NCBI GenBank assembly: GCA_027315345.1
Contig: DAHUYE010000037.1
Location: forward strand, 1-40,563
Reading direction: 5' to 3'
DNA from: Actinomycetota bacterium
GTDB lineage: Bacteria; Actinomycetota; Acidimicrobiia; Acidimicrobiales; JAJPHE01
Length of the DNA stretch: 40,563 nt
A model generated the notes under the pieces. That model saw nothing but the letters and a program-made list of their open reading frames with translations, was not told where the DNA came from and ran no database searches. Position numbers and translations under genes: made by a program. Below are positions 32,751 to 40,556 of this stretch, piece after piece; position 1 is the stretch's first letter, and every line of letters begins with the position of its first letter.

Positions 32751-33833
32751 ATGGTCTCTCCTGCCGCCGTATCGCCGCGCCCGGGACTCCGAGGCGGGCG
32801 CATCCCGGTGGTCAGGTTGGGCCGGCACCGCATCCGCACCGCCTCGGGGCGGACGGTGGGTGTGGCCATGGCCGGTACCGGCATGCCCCTGGTGGTGGCC
32901 CATGGCTTTGCGGCCCAGGGCGCCCTCTACGCCCAGACCCTGAGCCGGCTGGTGTCGATGGGCTTCATGGTGGTGGCCGTGGACGTGGCCGGCCACGGCC
33001 GGACCCCGCCGCCGCCCTTTCCGGCCCTGTGGCTGTCGGCCTACCGGGATGAGTTTGCCGCCGCCGTGGACGCCCTCGGCATCCGCCGGGCCGTGTTCAT
33101 GGGTCACTCCATGGGCGGGCGCATCGTCACCGAGCTGGCCGCCGAGCGCCCCGAGGCCGCGGTCGCCCTGGTCCTGGTCGACCCGGTGGTGGGCCGGGAC
33201 TGGGATCGTCAGGTCTCCGACCTGAGGCACAACCCGATCAGCGGGGCGGGCCTGGTCATGCGCCTGGCCGTCGACACGGCCAGCCTGGTGGACCCCCATG
33301 ACCTCGACCAGACGGCCAAGATCCTCTCCCTCCTGGTCCGATCGGGCCTCAGCTCCCCGCTGCCCCGCCTGATGGCGCCGGCGGCTGCCCTGATCGGCGC
33401 CGAGCCCTCCGAGCCACTGTTGAAGACGCTGGCGGCGTCCCGCCTGCCCGCCGTGGTGATCCACGGCTCCCTCGACCGGCCCCTGCCCCTGGACGGGGCC
33501 AGGCGGGCGGCCGCCACCCTCGGGGCCGACCTGGTGGTGGTGGACGGGGCCCGGCACTCCTGGCTGTTGAGCGACCCCGAGACGCTCCCGGACGTCTTCG
33601 GCCAACTCCTCCAGGGCCGGTTGGGCGACGCCTGGACGGCGGCCGTGCAGGGCGCCGGCCTGGACCCGGCCGCGGCCTCCCTGGACCAGATCGAGGCCGC
33701 CATGCTGGTCCCCAACTCCCTGGCCGCCCATCTGTCCAACCGGGTCGAGTTCATCGCCACCCGCCCGAGAAAACCCAGCCGCTACTCCTGGCGGCTCGAG
33801 ACCCAGCCCGGCCGGCTGAGGCGCGTGGTCTGA
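32751..33833 (+). CDS. Alpha/beta-fold hydrolase
   Basis: A 360-residue alpha/beta hydrolase. The oxyanion region is [10 protein letters not shown], the nucleophile elbow GHSMGGRIV, the acid D in [12 protein letters not shown], and the histidine in [13 protein letters not shown], so the triad is complete. It is probably an esterase or lipase-like enzyme with a substrate that cannot be read off. The C-terminal ~80 residues extend past the usual fold (ENSLAAHL-like helices, then an Arg-rich tail). I chose ATG 32751 because GGAGG lies 5 nt upstream. ATG 32739 and earlier in-frame starts lack that support. Confidence 0.87.
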   Translation: MVSPAAVSPRPGLRGGRIPVVRLGRHRIRTASGRTVGVAMAGTGMPLVVAHGFAAQGALYAQTLSRLVSMGFMVVAVDVAGHGRTPPPPFPALWLSAYRDEFAAAVDALGIRRAVFMGHSMGGRIVTELAAERPEAAVALVLVDPVVGRDWDRQVSDLRHNPISGAGLVMRLAVDTASLVDPHDLDQTAKILSLLVRSGLSSPLPRLMAPAAALIGAEPSEPLLKTLAASRLPAVVIHGSLDRPLPLDGARRAAATLGADLVVVDGARHSWLLSDPETLPDVFGQLLQGRLGDAWTAAVQGAGLDPAAASLDQIEAAMLVPNSLAAHLSNRVEFIATRPRKPSRYSWRLETQPGRLRRVV

Positions 33834-33898
33834 AGCCCACCGCCGGCGGCCGAACCAGCCCGACCTTGGCGGTCCGGGAGGGCCTACCTTGGGAGTCG

Positions 33899-34264
33899 GT
33901 GGCCACCATCCTCGTCACAGGCGGAAGCGGCACCCTGGGCGCCCACGTCGTCACCCGGCTGCGGGGTAAGGGCCGCGACCTCCGGGAGCAACGGGGACGG
34001 CCCCGCCGGACGCTGCGCCTGCCCCTACCCGGTGCCACCGCCCGGGCTTTCCGCCAGGGCCTCAACACCTGCCCGGATCGGAAGGTGGGTACCGTCACCT
34101 GGGCCCAGTACCTGGCCGCCGGTCCATCCGGGCCGGCCGAAGCGGCCAGAGCGAAGAGCGGGAGGCGCCCATGTGGTGGAGAGGCCTGGTGGGCCTGGTG
34201 GCCCTGGCCGTCGGCGCACTGTGGATCGGCCAGGGCATCGGCACCGTTCACGGCTCGTTCATGA
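33899..34264 (+). pseudogene. Internally deleted NmrA/SDR-type oxidoreductase
   Basis: The frame starts with the Rossmann motif of NAD(P)-binding epimerases ([20 protein letters not shown], then RGKGRDLR) and, after only ~10 residues, continues LPLPGATARAFRQGLNTCPD followed by RKVGTVTWAQYLA. The latter is the extreme C-terminus of NmrA-like SDRs of about 250-290 residues. The middle ~180 residues, including the substrate part, are missing in frame. A TACCTT box 8 nt before GTG 33899 shows the old promoter survived. The tail overlaps the next gene. The short product is unlikely to be active. Confidence 0.7.
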
Positions 34265-34362
34265 CCGGCCACTCGGAGTGGACCGTTATCGGCGCTCTGC
34301 TGGCCGCCTTCGGCCTGGCCATGCTGGCCTGGGCCGTCCACCACTGGCGTACGGCGGCCTAG
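34171..34362 (+). CDS. Small two-helix membrane protein
   Basis: 63 residues. Two hydrophobic segments, LVGLVALAVGALWIGQGIG and VIGALLAAFGLAMLAWAV, flank a short loop GTVHGSFMTGHSEW. The ALWIGQGIG...GSFMTG pattern recurs in small actinobacterial membrane proteins of unknown function. GGGAGG lies 5 nt before the ATG, a convincing start. It overlaps the tail of the SDR pseudogene in another frame and converges on gpmA. Confidence 0.75.
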   Translation: MWWRGLVGLVALAVGALWIGQGIGTVHGSFMTGHSEWTVIGALLAAFGLAMLAWAVHHWRTAA

Positions 34363-34370
34363 AGGACGCC

Positions 34371-35129
34371 TCAGCCGGCCTGGCCCTGGGCGGCCACCGC
34401 CGCCGCCTTGGCGGCTATCTCGTCAGCGTCTCCGAGCCAGCGGGGGGCGGCGGTTGAACGACACACGTCGGCTGGGTCCAACTCGTAGAGACGGGGAACT
34501 CCCGTCGGGATCTCCAGGCCGGCTATCTCGTCATCCCCGATGCTCTCCAGGTGCTTGATGAGTGCCCGCAGGGAGTTGCCATGGGCCGCCACCAGCACCC
34601 GCCGGCCGGCGGCCAGGTCGGCGGCGATGACGTCGTGCCAGAAGGGCAGTACCCGCTCCACCACGTCGGCCAGGCATTCGGTCAGGGGGAGCTGGTCCCG
34701 GGGGACGGTGTCGTAGCGGGGGTCCCGGGCCGGGTTCATGTCCGAGGCCGGGTCCAGCTCGGGAGGTGGTGTGGTGTAGCTGCGCCGCCACAGGTGGACC
34801 TGTTCCTCCCCGTGGGTGGCGGCCGTCTCGGCCTTGTTGAGGCCCTGGAGCCCGCCGTAGTGGCGCTCGTTGAGCCGCCAGTGGCGCACCACCGGGATCC
34901 AGGCCAGACCCATCTCGGCCAGGACCAGCGACCCGGTGCGAACGGCCCGGGTGAGCAGGGAGGTGTACATGACGTCGAAGGCCAGGCCCTCGCCGGCCAG
35001 GAGGGCCCCGGCCTTGGCCGCCTCGGCCTCGCCCAGGGCGGTCAGGTCCACGTCCACCCACCCGGTGAAGCGAGAAGGCTCCACGTTCCACTGGCTCTGG
35101 CCGTGGCGGAGAAGAACCAGGGTGCTCAT
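34371..35129 (-). CDS. gpmA: 2,3-bisphosphoglycerate-dependent phosphoglycerate mutase
   Basis: A 252-residue dPGM that interconverts 3- and 2-phosphoglycerate in glycolysis. It has the full GpmA signature: [12 protein letters not shown] (catalytic H9), [33 protein letters not shown] with the acid/base Glu, and [18 protein letters not shown]. Length matches the family (~247-250). The Ala-rich C-terminal tail is ordinary for actinobacteria. The ATG follows TACCCT (35143-35138) by 8 nt with no ribosome binding site, so it is likely leaderless. Confidence 0.95.
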   Translation of the reverse strand: MSTLVLLRHGQSQWNVEPSRFTGWVDVDLTALGEAEAAKAGALLAGEGLAFDVMYTSLLTRAVRTGSLVLAEMGLAWIPVVRHWRLNERHYGGLQGLNKAETAATHGEEQVHLWRRSYTTPPPELDPASDMNPARDPRYDTVPRDQLPLTECLADVVERVLPFWHDVIAADLAAGRRVLVAAHGNSLRALIKHLESIGDDEIAGLEIPTGVPRLYELDPADVCRSTAAPRWLGDADEIAAKAAAVAAQGQAG

Positions 35130-35213
35130 GGGCCGAAAGGGTAGGGCCTCGGCAGCTCGGGGGGAGGGTGGCGTAGCCCGAGCGGTTCACCGAATCTTCG
35201 GAAAGAAGAATCG

Positions 35214-35232
35214 AGTGCTACTATGTAGCACT
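35214..35232. promoter_or_regulatory. Phd/VapC operator palindrome overlapping -10 box
   Basis: AGTGCTACTATGTAGCACT is a perfect 8+8-bp inverted repeat with a 3-bp spacer, directly abutting the antitoxin ATG. TACTAT (35219-35224) within it is the -10 box, 8 nt before the start. Antitoxin binding here would block RNA polymerase, giving the usual autoregulation. Confidence 0.75.
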
Positions 35233-35499
35233 ATGGAACGGATCGGGGTCAGAGAGCTTCGCCAACACGCCAGTCGCTACCTCGCCCGGGTGGCGACTGG
35301 AGAGACGATCGAGGTAACCGATCGCGGCCGGCCCGTCGCCCTCCTCGTTCCCAGCCGTGAAGACCGATGGCAGGACCTCGTGGCCAGCGGCCAGGTCCTG
35401 GCCGCCACCGGGGAGGGCGATGTGTTGGATGAGGCCCCGAACGACTACGGCGTCGATGCCTCGGCTCGCCTGGCGGTGATGCGCGCCGAGGAGCGATGA
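35233..35499 (+). CDS. Phd/YefM-family antitoxin
   Basis: 88 residues. The N-terminal MERIGVRELRQHASRYLARV, then TIEVTDRGRPVALLVP, is the classic Phd/YefM DNA-binding and dimer domain. The C-terminal part (QVLAATGEGDVLDEAPNDYG) is the toxin-binding tail. It overlaps the PIN toxin gene by 4 bp. A perfect palindrome abuts its start codon. Confidence 0.88.
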   Translation: MERIGVRELRQHASRYLARVATGETIEVTDRGRPVALLVPSREDRWQDLVASGQVLAATGEGDVLDEAPNDYGVDASARLAVMRAEER

Positions 35500-35894
35500 A
35501 GCTCTACCTCGACTCGTCCGCCTTGGTGAAGCTTGTCCAGCGAGAGACGGAGTCGGGCGCCTTGAGGCGGTTCCTGCGTCGTCAGCGAGTCGACCAGCTC
35601 GTGACGAGCGCACTGGCGAGGGTCGAGGTGGTCAGAGCGGTCTTGCCCGGCGGCCCTGCTGCTCTCGCGCAAGCACGCCGGCAGCTCTCCCGCCTCGACC
35701 AGATCATGCTCAGCACCGAGGTGCTCGACCGGGCCGCGACCTTGGCCCCAAGCGTCCAGTTGCGGAGTCTGGATGCGATCCACCTGGCCGCCGCCCAACT
35801 GGTCGGAGCCGACCTGCGGGCTGTGGTCACCTACGACGCTCGGATGGCAGACGCCGCCCAGGATCTCGGCTTGGCGGTCGAGAGGCCGGGATGA
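35496..35894 (+). CDS. PIN-domain toxin (VapC)
   Basis: A 132-residue VapC: D6 in KLYLDSSALVKL, E in LARVEVVRAV, D in LRSLDAIHLAAAQLVGAD, and the last acidic residue in VVTYDARMADAA. All metal ligands are in place, so it is a predicted active endoribonuclease held by the Phd-like antitoxin upstream. The ATGA overlap indicates translational coupling. The LDAxHLAxA core closely resembles that of the decayed PIN fragment at 10.2 kb. Confidence 0.9.
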   Translation: MKLYLDSSALVKLVQRETESGALRRFLRRQRVDQLVTSALARVEVVRAVLPGGPAALAQARRQLSRLDQIMLSTEVLDRAATLAPSVQLRSLDAIHLAAAQLVGADLRAVVTYDARMADAAQDLGLAVERPG

Positions 35895-35956
35895 GACCAA
35901 CCGGGATGTCGGTGATCCGCGCTCTCAGTTCAGCGAACTACGGATAGGGGCCGGTC

Positions 35957-37117
35957 CTATGGTGGCCCCGCGAGGCCCTCCACCAGGACGGTTCCGGCGG
36001 GGACGGCCAGCACCCGGTCGGCCAGCGGGAACGTCGAGGTTCCGGCATGGACGACCAGGATCCGATCCAGCTCCAGGTCCTCCAGGGCATGGCGCATCGA
36101 CGGGGTCAACTGCGGCTGGTCGGTGCGCTTCACCTCGATGCCCACCCGGGCCGAGCCCACCCGGACGATTAGGTCGATCTCGGCGCCGGCGTGGGTTGCC
36201 CAGAACCAGGGATCGGCTACATCCATCTGGAGGATCTGTTCGATCACGAAGCCCTCCCAGCTGGCCCCGACTTTCGGGTGCCCGAGTAGCTCGTCCATCG
36301 AGCCGACGCCCAGGAGGCGATGCAGCAGGCCGGCGTCGCGGATGTAGACCTTCGGTGCTCTGACCTGACGCTTGGAGATATTGGCGAACCAGGGCTGGAG
36401 CTGGCGCACGACCAGGGCATCGGACAGGGCGTCCAGGTAGCGCCGGACGCTGGCTTCCGACACCCCAAGAGCCCGGGACAGCTCGGCCCCGTTCCACGTC
36501 TGGCCGTGGTAGTGCGCCAGCATGGTCCAGAACCGCCGCATGGTCACCGAGGGGAGCCGGAAGCCCAGGTTGGCCAGGTCCCGCTCGAGGAAGGTCGAGA
36601 TGAAGTCGTCCCTCCACCGGGCCGAGGTCTGATCGTCAGCGGCCAGTGTCGAGGGAGGGAACCCTCCCCGCAGCCACAGCCGGCCCAGCTGATCCGCACC
36701 CAGGTCCGATGCCCGCAGCCCGCCCAGCTCCACCAGGGCGACACGCCCGGCCAGTGACTCCGAGGCCAGTCCGACCAGTTCCGGTGAGGCGCTGCCCAGC
36801 ACCAGGAACTGTCCCGGCGTGGCGCGCTGGTCGGCCAGCACCCGCAGAACCGGAAAGAGGTCCCCACGTCGCTGGGCCTCGTCGATCACCACCGTCCCCT
36901 TCAAGCCCGACAGGGCGAGGGTCGGCTCACCCAGCCTGGCCAGGTCCCTCGGGTCTTCGAGGTCGAAGGAGTTGGAGGCAGGCGCCTGGACCACCACGCG
37001 AGCCAGCGTTGATTTGCCTGCTTGGCGCGGTCCGGTCAGAAGCACGATCGGCATACGCCCCAGGGCCTCCAGCAGGCGCTTCGAGTCGGCCGGCCGGGAG
37101 ACCAGCGGGTAGGACAT
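35957..37117 (-). CDS. AAA/DUF4143 ATPase
   Basis: A 386-residue ATP-binding protein. AAA_14 domain: Walker A LLTGPRQAGKSTLAR, Walker B GTVVIDEAQRRGDLF, sensor LVLGSASPEL. The DUF4143 C-terminal domain (about 200-385) contains a winged-helix (TWNGAELSRALGVSEASVRR) and a restriction-endonuclease-like core ending AEIDLIVRVGSARVGIEVKR. These proteins are widespread, variably present in genomes and functionally uncertain; links to mobile DNA and defence are suspected. ATG 37117 is favoured: TAGAAT (37131-37126) lies 8 nt upstream. TTG 37126 is an alternative. Confidence 0.88.
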   Translation of the reverse strand: MSYPLVSRPADSKRLLEALGRMPIVLLTGPRQAGKSTLARVVVQAPASNSFDLEDPRDLARLGEPTLALSGLKGTVVIDEAQRRGDLFPVLRVLADQRATPGQFLVLGSASPELVGLASESLAGRVALVELGGLRASDLGADQLGRLWLRGGFPPSTLAADDQTSARWRDDFISTFLERDLANLGFRLPSVTMRRFWTMLAHYHGQTWNGAELSRALGVSEASVRRYLDALSDALVVRQLQPWFANISKRQVRAPKVYIRDAGLLHRLLGVGSMDELLGHPKVGASWEGFVIEQILQMDVADPWFWATHAGAEIDLIVRVGSARVGIEVKRTDQPQLTPSMRHALEDLELDRILVVHAGTSTFPLADRVLAVPAGTVLVEGLAGPP

Positions 37118-37126
37118 ACCTTGCAA

Positions 37127-37505
37127 TTCTACTGTCTAGTGACTGATTTTCAAGGTCTGCTGGCCGAAGCCGAGCAGGCGATGGGGTGAATTACGGGCAT
37201 GGGATTCTATTTCCCCAATGAATTAACCCTCCCGAAGTAGGACCTAACTGGCCATAAACCAGCCCTTTCCATTTACGGGCCGGCCCCCACCCAAGGTGTT
37301 GGGGCCTCCCCGTTCGGTTCCCTAAGCCCCAAATCTCGGCAAACGCACCACTCGCGGTGGTGGGATGGCAGCCACCGGTTAACGCGAATTACACCTATCA
37401 ACCCCTTCACAAACGGCCTCTAACCCGGTACGGTGATTTCAACTTTGGGGCGGAGTGGGTTGTTGACCCGGCCCTATCTGGTGGGAGTGACGGGCGGGTA
37501 CGGGC
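37127..37505 (+). promoter_or_regulatory. Long structured leader/intergenic region before the sugar transferase gene
   Basis: 379 bp without a gene and visibly less GC-rich than its surroundings. One hairpin is GGCCCC...GGGGCC (37282-37306). A second is CACCAC-TCGCG-GTGGTG (37346-37362). GGTGG (37356-37360) can instead pair with CCACC (37372-37376), so the two stems exclude each other as in a switch. The order GGCAAAC, hairpin, GGGA, GCAGCCACCGG is reminiscent of c-di-GMP-I (GEMM) aptamers, but the conserved GACGCAAAGCC core is not matched. No T-rich terminator is seen. A 5' regulatory RNA is plausible and its ligand is unproven. Confidence 0.4.
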
Positions 37506-39035
37506 ATGGCGATGTTGGCGGACAGGGAACTGGGCACCATCCTCAAGGGGGCAAAAGACTGTCCCGCCACCGATCCAGCGCTGACCGTCGATACCCAGGC
37601 GGCCGAGGCCGGCCGGCGCCGGCGCCGGGCCTGGGCCGGCCGGCACCTGGCCGCCGTGGCCGTCCTCGATGCCGGCCTGTTCCTGGCCGTGGCCCTCTCC
37701 GCCGCCCCTCTCCACTACGCCGGCGGGACTCTCAGGCTGGCCCACTACCGGGTCACGTTCGCCGTGGGCGCCCTGGTGGCCACCGTCCTGTACTCGGCTG
37801 CCCTGGCCAGCGCCGGCTGCTACGACCGGCGGGTCCTCGGCTCGGGGACCGAGGAGTACCGCCGGGTCCTCAACGGCGGCGTTCGATTTGTGGCCGCCTT
37901 CGCTCTGCTCGAGGTCGCCTTCAAGCTGCAGGTCGGCCGCTCGGCGGTCCTGGCCACCGTCCCGGCGGGGGTGGGGCTGAGCCTTCTGGTCCACCACCGG
38001 GCCCGCCGCCGGCTCCGCTCCGCCCAGGTCCGGGGTCAGCGCCGGGAGCGCATGGTGGTGGTGGGCCGGGAGCGGGAGGCCGACCTGTTCATGCGCCACC
38101 TCCTGGTCTGGGGTCACTCCGCCATCGATGTCACCGCCATCTATACCGGGGATGCCCGGGAGTGGGCTTCGGCCTATCCGACCTCGGCGGTGCGGATCCC
38201 CGACCGGGACAGCTTCTTCTCCCTGGTCCGCTCCGGCGCCGTGGATTCCGTGGCCGTGGTGGACCAGGGTGCCCTGGGCGAACAGGGCCTCCGGGATCTC
38301 GGCTGGGCCCTGGAAGGCCTGGGAGTGGACATCATGGTCGCCCCCGAGGCCACCGACGTGGTCGGCCCCCGCCTGGCCGTGCGCCCGGTGGGCGGCCTGC
38401 CGCTGCTGCATGTGGAGGAGCCCCGCTTCACCGGACCGGTCCGGGTGGTCAAGGACCTGGTGGAGCGGGCCATAGCCGCCTTCGGCCTCATCGTCACCTC
38501 ACCCCTGCTCCTGGCCACGGCGCTGGCCGTCAAGCTGACCAGCCCCGGTCCGGTGTTGTACCGCCAGACCCGGGTGGGACGCGACGGCAGGGACTTCACC
38601 ATGCTCAAGTTCCGCAGCATGACCGTGGGTGCGGACTCGGCTGTGCCGGAGATGATCGGCATGAACGACTGCGACGGGATCCTCTTCAAGATGCGGACCG
38701 ACCCCCGGGTGACCACAGCGGGCCGGTGGATGAGGAGGTTCTCCATCGATGAGCTGCCCCAGCTGTGGAACGTGGTGCGGGGCGACATGTCCGTGGTGGG
38801 GCCCCGCCCGCCGCTGCCCTCGGAGGTGGAGCTGTACCCGGCCCATGTGCGCCGGCGTCTCCTGGTCAAGCCGGGCCTGACCGGATTGTGGCAGGTGAAC
38901 GGGCGGGCCGATCTCTCCTGGGAGGACGCCGTCCGCCTCGACCTGCACTATGTGGACAACTGGAGCCCCACCGGGGACCTGGCCATCCTGCTTCGCACCC
39001 TCGGCGCCGTGGTCAGGGGCCGGGGCGCCTACTAG
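37506..39035 (+). CDS. Exopolysaccharide polyprenyl glycosylphosphotransferase
   Basis: A 509-residue enzyme of the WbaP/CpsE/EpsL type that loads the first sugar-1-phosphate onto undecaprenyl phosphate, starting exopolysaccharide or O-antigen units at the membrane. About four N-terminal helices (45-165) and a CoA-binding-like domain (REREADLFMRHLLVWG and following) precede a reentrant helix (IAAFGLIVTSPLLLATALAV). The catalytic PF02397 domain has YRQTRVGRDGRDFTMLKFRS, FSIDELPQLWNVVRGDMSVV, GPRPPLPSE and KPGLTGLWQVNGR. All signature residues are present. No other polysaccharide genes follow, so it is separated from its pathway or acts alone. Confidence 0.92.
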   Translation: MAMLADRELGTILKGAKDCPATDPALTVDTQAAEAGRRRRRAWAGRHLAAVAVLDAGLFLAVALSAAPLHYAGGTLRLAHYRVTFAVGALVATVLYSAALASAGCYDRRVLGSGTEEYRRVLNGGVRFVAAFALLEVAFKLQVGRSAVLATVPAGVGLSLLVHHRARRRLRSAQVRGQRRERMVVVGREREADLFMRHLLVWGHSAIDVTAIYTGDAREWASAYPTSAVRIPDRDSFFSLVRSGAVDSVAVVDQGALGEQGLRDLGWALEGLGVDIMVAPEATDVVGPRLAVRPVGGLPLLHVEEPRFTGPVRVVKDLVERAIAAFGLIVTSPLLLATALAVKLTSPGPVLYRQTRVGRDGRDFTMLKFRSMTVGADSAVPEMIGMNDCDGILFKMRTDPRVTTAGRWMRRFSIDELPQLWNVVRGDMSVVGPRPPLPSEVELYPAHVRRRLLVKPGLTGLWQVNGRADLSWEDAVRLDLHYVDNWSPTGDLAILLRTLGAVVRGRGAY

Positions 39036-39079
39036 GGGTCTCACACCCGCAGCGCCGACGACCACGCCGCCTTCGTTCT

Positions 39080-39282
39080 ACGCTTTCCCCTCGGCCGCCG
39101 ACCTGCCCGGGTTCCGCACCGCCCACACGGTGACGCCCACCCCCAACAACCCGCTGGGCGCCAAGGGGATCGGTGAGTCCGGCACCACAGGATCGGCCTG
39201 CGCCGTCTGGAACGCGGTGGTGGACGCCCTTCGCCCCTTCACCCCGGAGAAGGTGTGGAGGGCCATGCCGGGCGAGAACTGA
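39080..39282 (+). pseudogene. 3' remnant of a second molybdenum hydroxylase large-subunit gene
   Basis: The frame reads FYAFPSAADLPGFRTAHTVT, then [20 protein letters not shown] and ends EKVWRAMPGEN. This matches the last ~65 residues of the XdhB/CoxL family, including the catalytic GESG, and parallels the C-terminus of the intact gene at 16.5-18.9 kb ([16 protein letters not shown]...PERVWRAI). No other part of the gene is present, because the sugar transferase ends 45 bp upstream. This is a clean truncation relic, more likely from a deletion than from copying, given its divergence. Confidence 0.75.
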
Positions 39283-39287
39283 CAAGT

Positions 39288-40556
39288 TCACGCCGCCGTC
39301 CTGAACAGCGAGGGCCGGGACACCGGCGCCGTACTCACCCCCAGCACCGAACCATTGGGCCGGTGAAAGGTCAGTTCCCCATTGGCATCACCTGAGGCCC
39401 GATAGCCGGCATGGACCAAGGTGTGGTGGCGACCACACATCAAGGCGCCATTACTCACATCGGTGCTCCCGCCTTCCTCCCATTCGACCACGTGGTGGAT
39501 GTCAGTAATGCCCCGCTGACAACCAGGGAAGCGACACCGCCCCCTGTCCCGCACCGTGATGGCCCGGCGCTGGGCCGTGGTCCAGTCCCTCACCTTGCGA
39601 CCCAGATAGAGAGGCTCGCCACCCTGGCGGATGAGGTGGGTGATGAAGCTGGCATCACAGGCGATACGGGCGGCCACCTCCTTGTCCAGGGGTGATCCAT
39701 CCACCAGCTCCGCCGGCCCGCCCGGCAGCCCGGAGCTGTCAGCCACCTCGGCCACCAGGTGCACCAGGTAACGGTCAGCCCCGCTGGCATGGCCCTCACC
39801 CATATGGGCCATGGCCACCGCCACGCCGTCCATGAACGCATCCGCCCGGGTCTGGCCGTACTTCACCCGCCAGTCCAACTCCGCCGAGAGGTCGACCCCC
39901 TCATCGTGCGCACGTGCAGACTGGTCATCGGACTCCGCCGGCGATTCGGGGAAGGCGTCCTCGCCACCGGCCGGCTCATCGTGCGCACGTGCAGACTGCC
40001 CATCGGCCCCCGCCGGCGCCTCCGGGAAGGGATCCTCTCCACCCGGGGGTGCCATAAAGGCCCGCAGCATGGCTTCGACCGCGGCCAGCTCGTCATTGGT
40101 CAGGGTGGCCCGGAGCTGGCCCAGTCCGTGATGGCCTTTCCAGATCCGGATCTCCCGGCGTTCGGGTTTGTCATAGGGACCACCCCGCTCCTGGGAGGCG
40201 AGGGCGGCGTAGTAGCGCACGGCCGCTTCCACATCGTGCACGGTGCCGGAGCGGGCCAGTTCCACCAGGGCGGTATCCACCTCGGTCGAGGCGTCATCGA
40301 GTGAACAGATGGCCCGAGCGGCCGAATAGGAGATCTCCGCGCCGGCAAAGGCGTCATGGACCACCGCCCGGCGGGACAGCTCATGGGCCAGACGCAATTT
40401 CTCATAAGCGGTGGAGCGCGCCAGACCACACCGCCACGAAAGCCAGGCGGCGCAGTGCAACTGACCGTCGGCGGCCCAGCCCTCGTCACGATCGAAGTCC
40501 ACCAGCACATCCAGCCAGGCCGACTCGTTGGTCTCCATCAACGACCGACGTTCCAC
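39288..40556 (-). CDS. DUF222-HNH endonuclease-like protein (possibly N-terminally cut by the window edge)
   Basis: 422 visible residues. A DUF222 domain (VDFDRDEGWAADGQLHCAAW, LSWRCGLARSTAYEKLRLAH) is followed by an acidic linker and an HNH nuclease motif RCRFPGCQRGITDIHHVVEW with SNGALMCGRHHTLVHAG. His-His, Asn and His ligands plus paired Cys are present. These proteins occur in many copies in actinobacterial genomes, have no proven role and often behave like mobile genes. The linker contains a 25-residue duplication. GTG 40556 or ATG 40538 could start it, but DUF222 normally has ~40 more residues, so the true start may lie beyond the window. Confidence 0.88.
   Translation of the reverse strand: MERRSLMETNESAWLDVLVDFDRDEGWAADGQLHCAAWLSWRCGLARSTAYEKLRLAHELSRRAVVHDAFAGAEISYSAARAICSLDDASTEVDTALVELARSGTVHDVEAAVRYYAALASQERGGPYDKPERREIRIWKGHHGLGQLRATLTNDELAAVEAMLRAFMAPPGGEDPFPEAPAGADGQSARAHDEPAGGEDAFPESPAESDDQSARAHDEGVDLSAELDWRVKYGQTRADAFMDGVAVAMAHMGEGHASGADRYLVHLVAEVADSSGLPGGPAELVDGSPLDKEVAARIACDASFITHLIRQGGEPLYLGRKVRDWTTAQRRAITVRDRGRCRFPGCQRGITDIHHVVEWEEGGSTDVSNGALMCGRHHTLVHAGYRASGDANGELTFHRPNGSVLGVSTAPVSRPSLFRTAA
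39900..40049. repeat. 75-bp tandem duplication inside the HNH gene
   Basis: Two adjacent 75-bp units (39900-39974 and 39975-40049), each beginning CTCATCGTGCGCACGTGCAG, encode near-identical 25-residue acidic segments (GGED-x-FPE-x-PA, then QSARAHDE). The reading frame is kept. This is a recent in-frame duplication in the linker between DUF222 and HNH. Confidence 0.85.

Noticed and set aside
37127-37505. Confident call of a c-di-GMP-I riboswitch
   Set aside because: The conserved GACGCAAAGCC and tetraloop-receptor elements are not present, so only a generic structured leader is reported.
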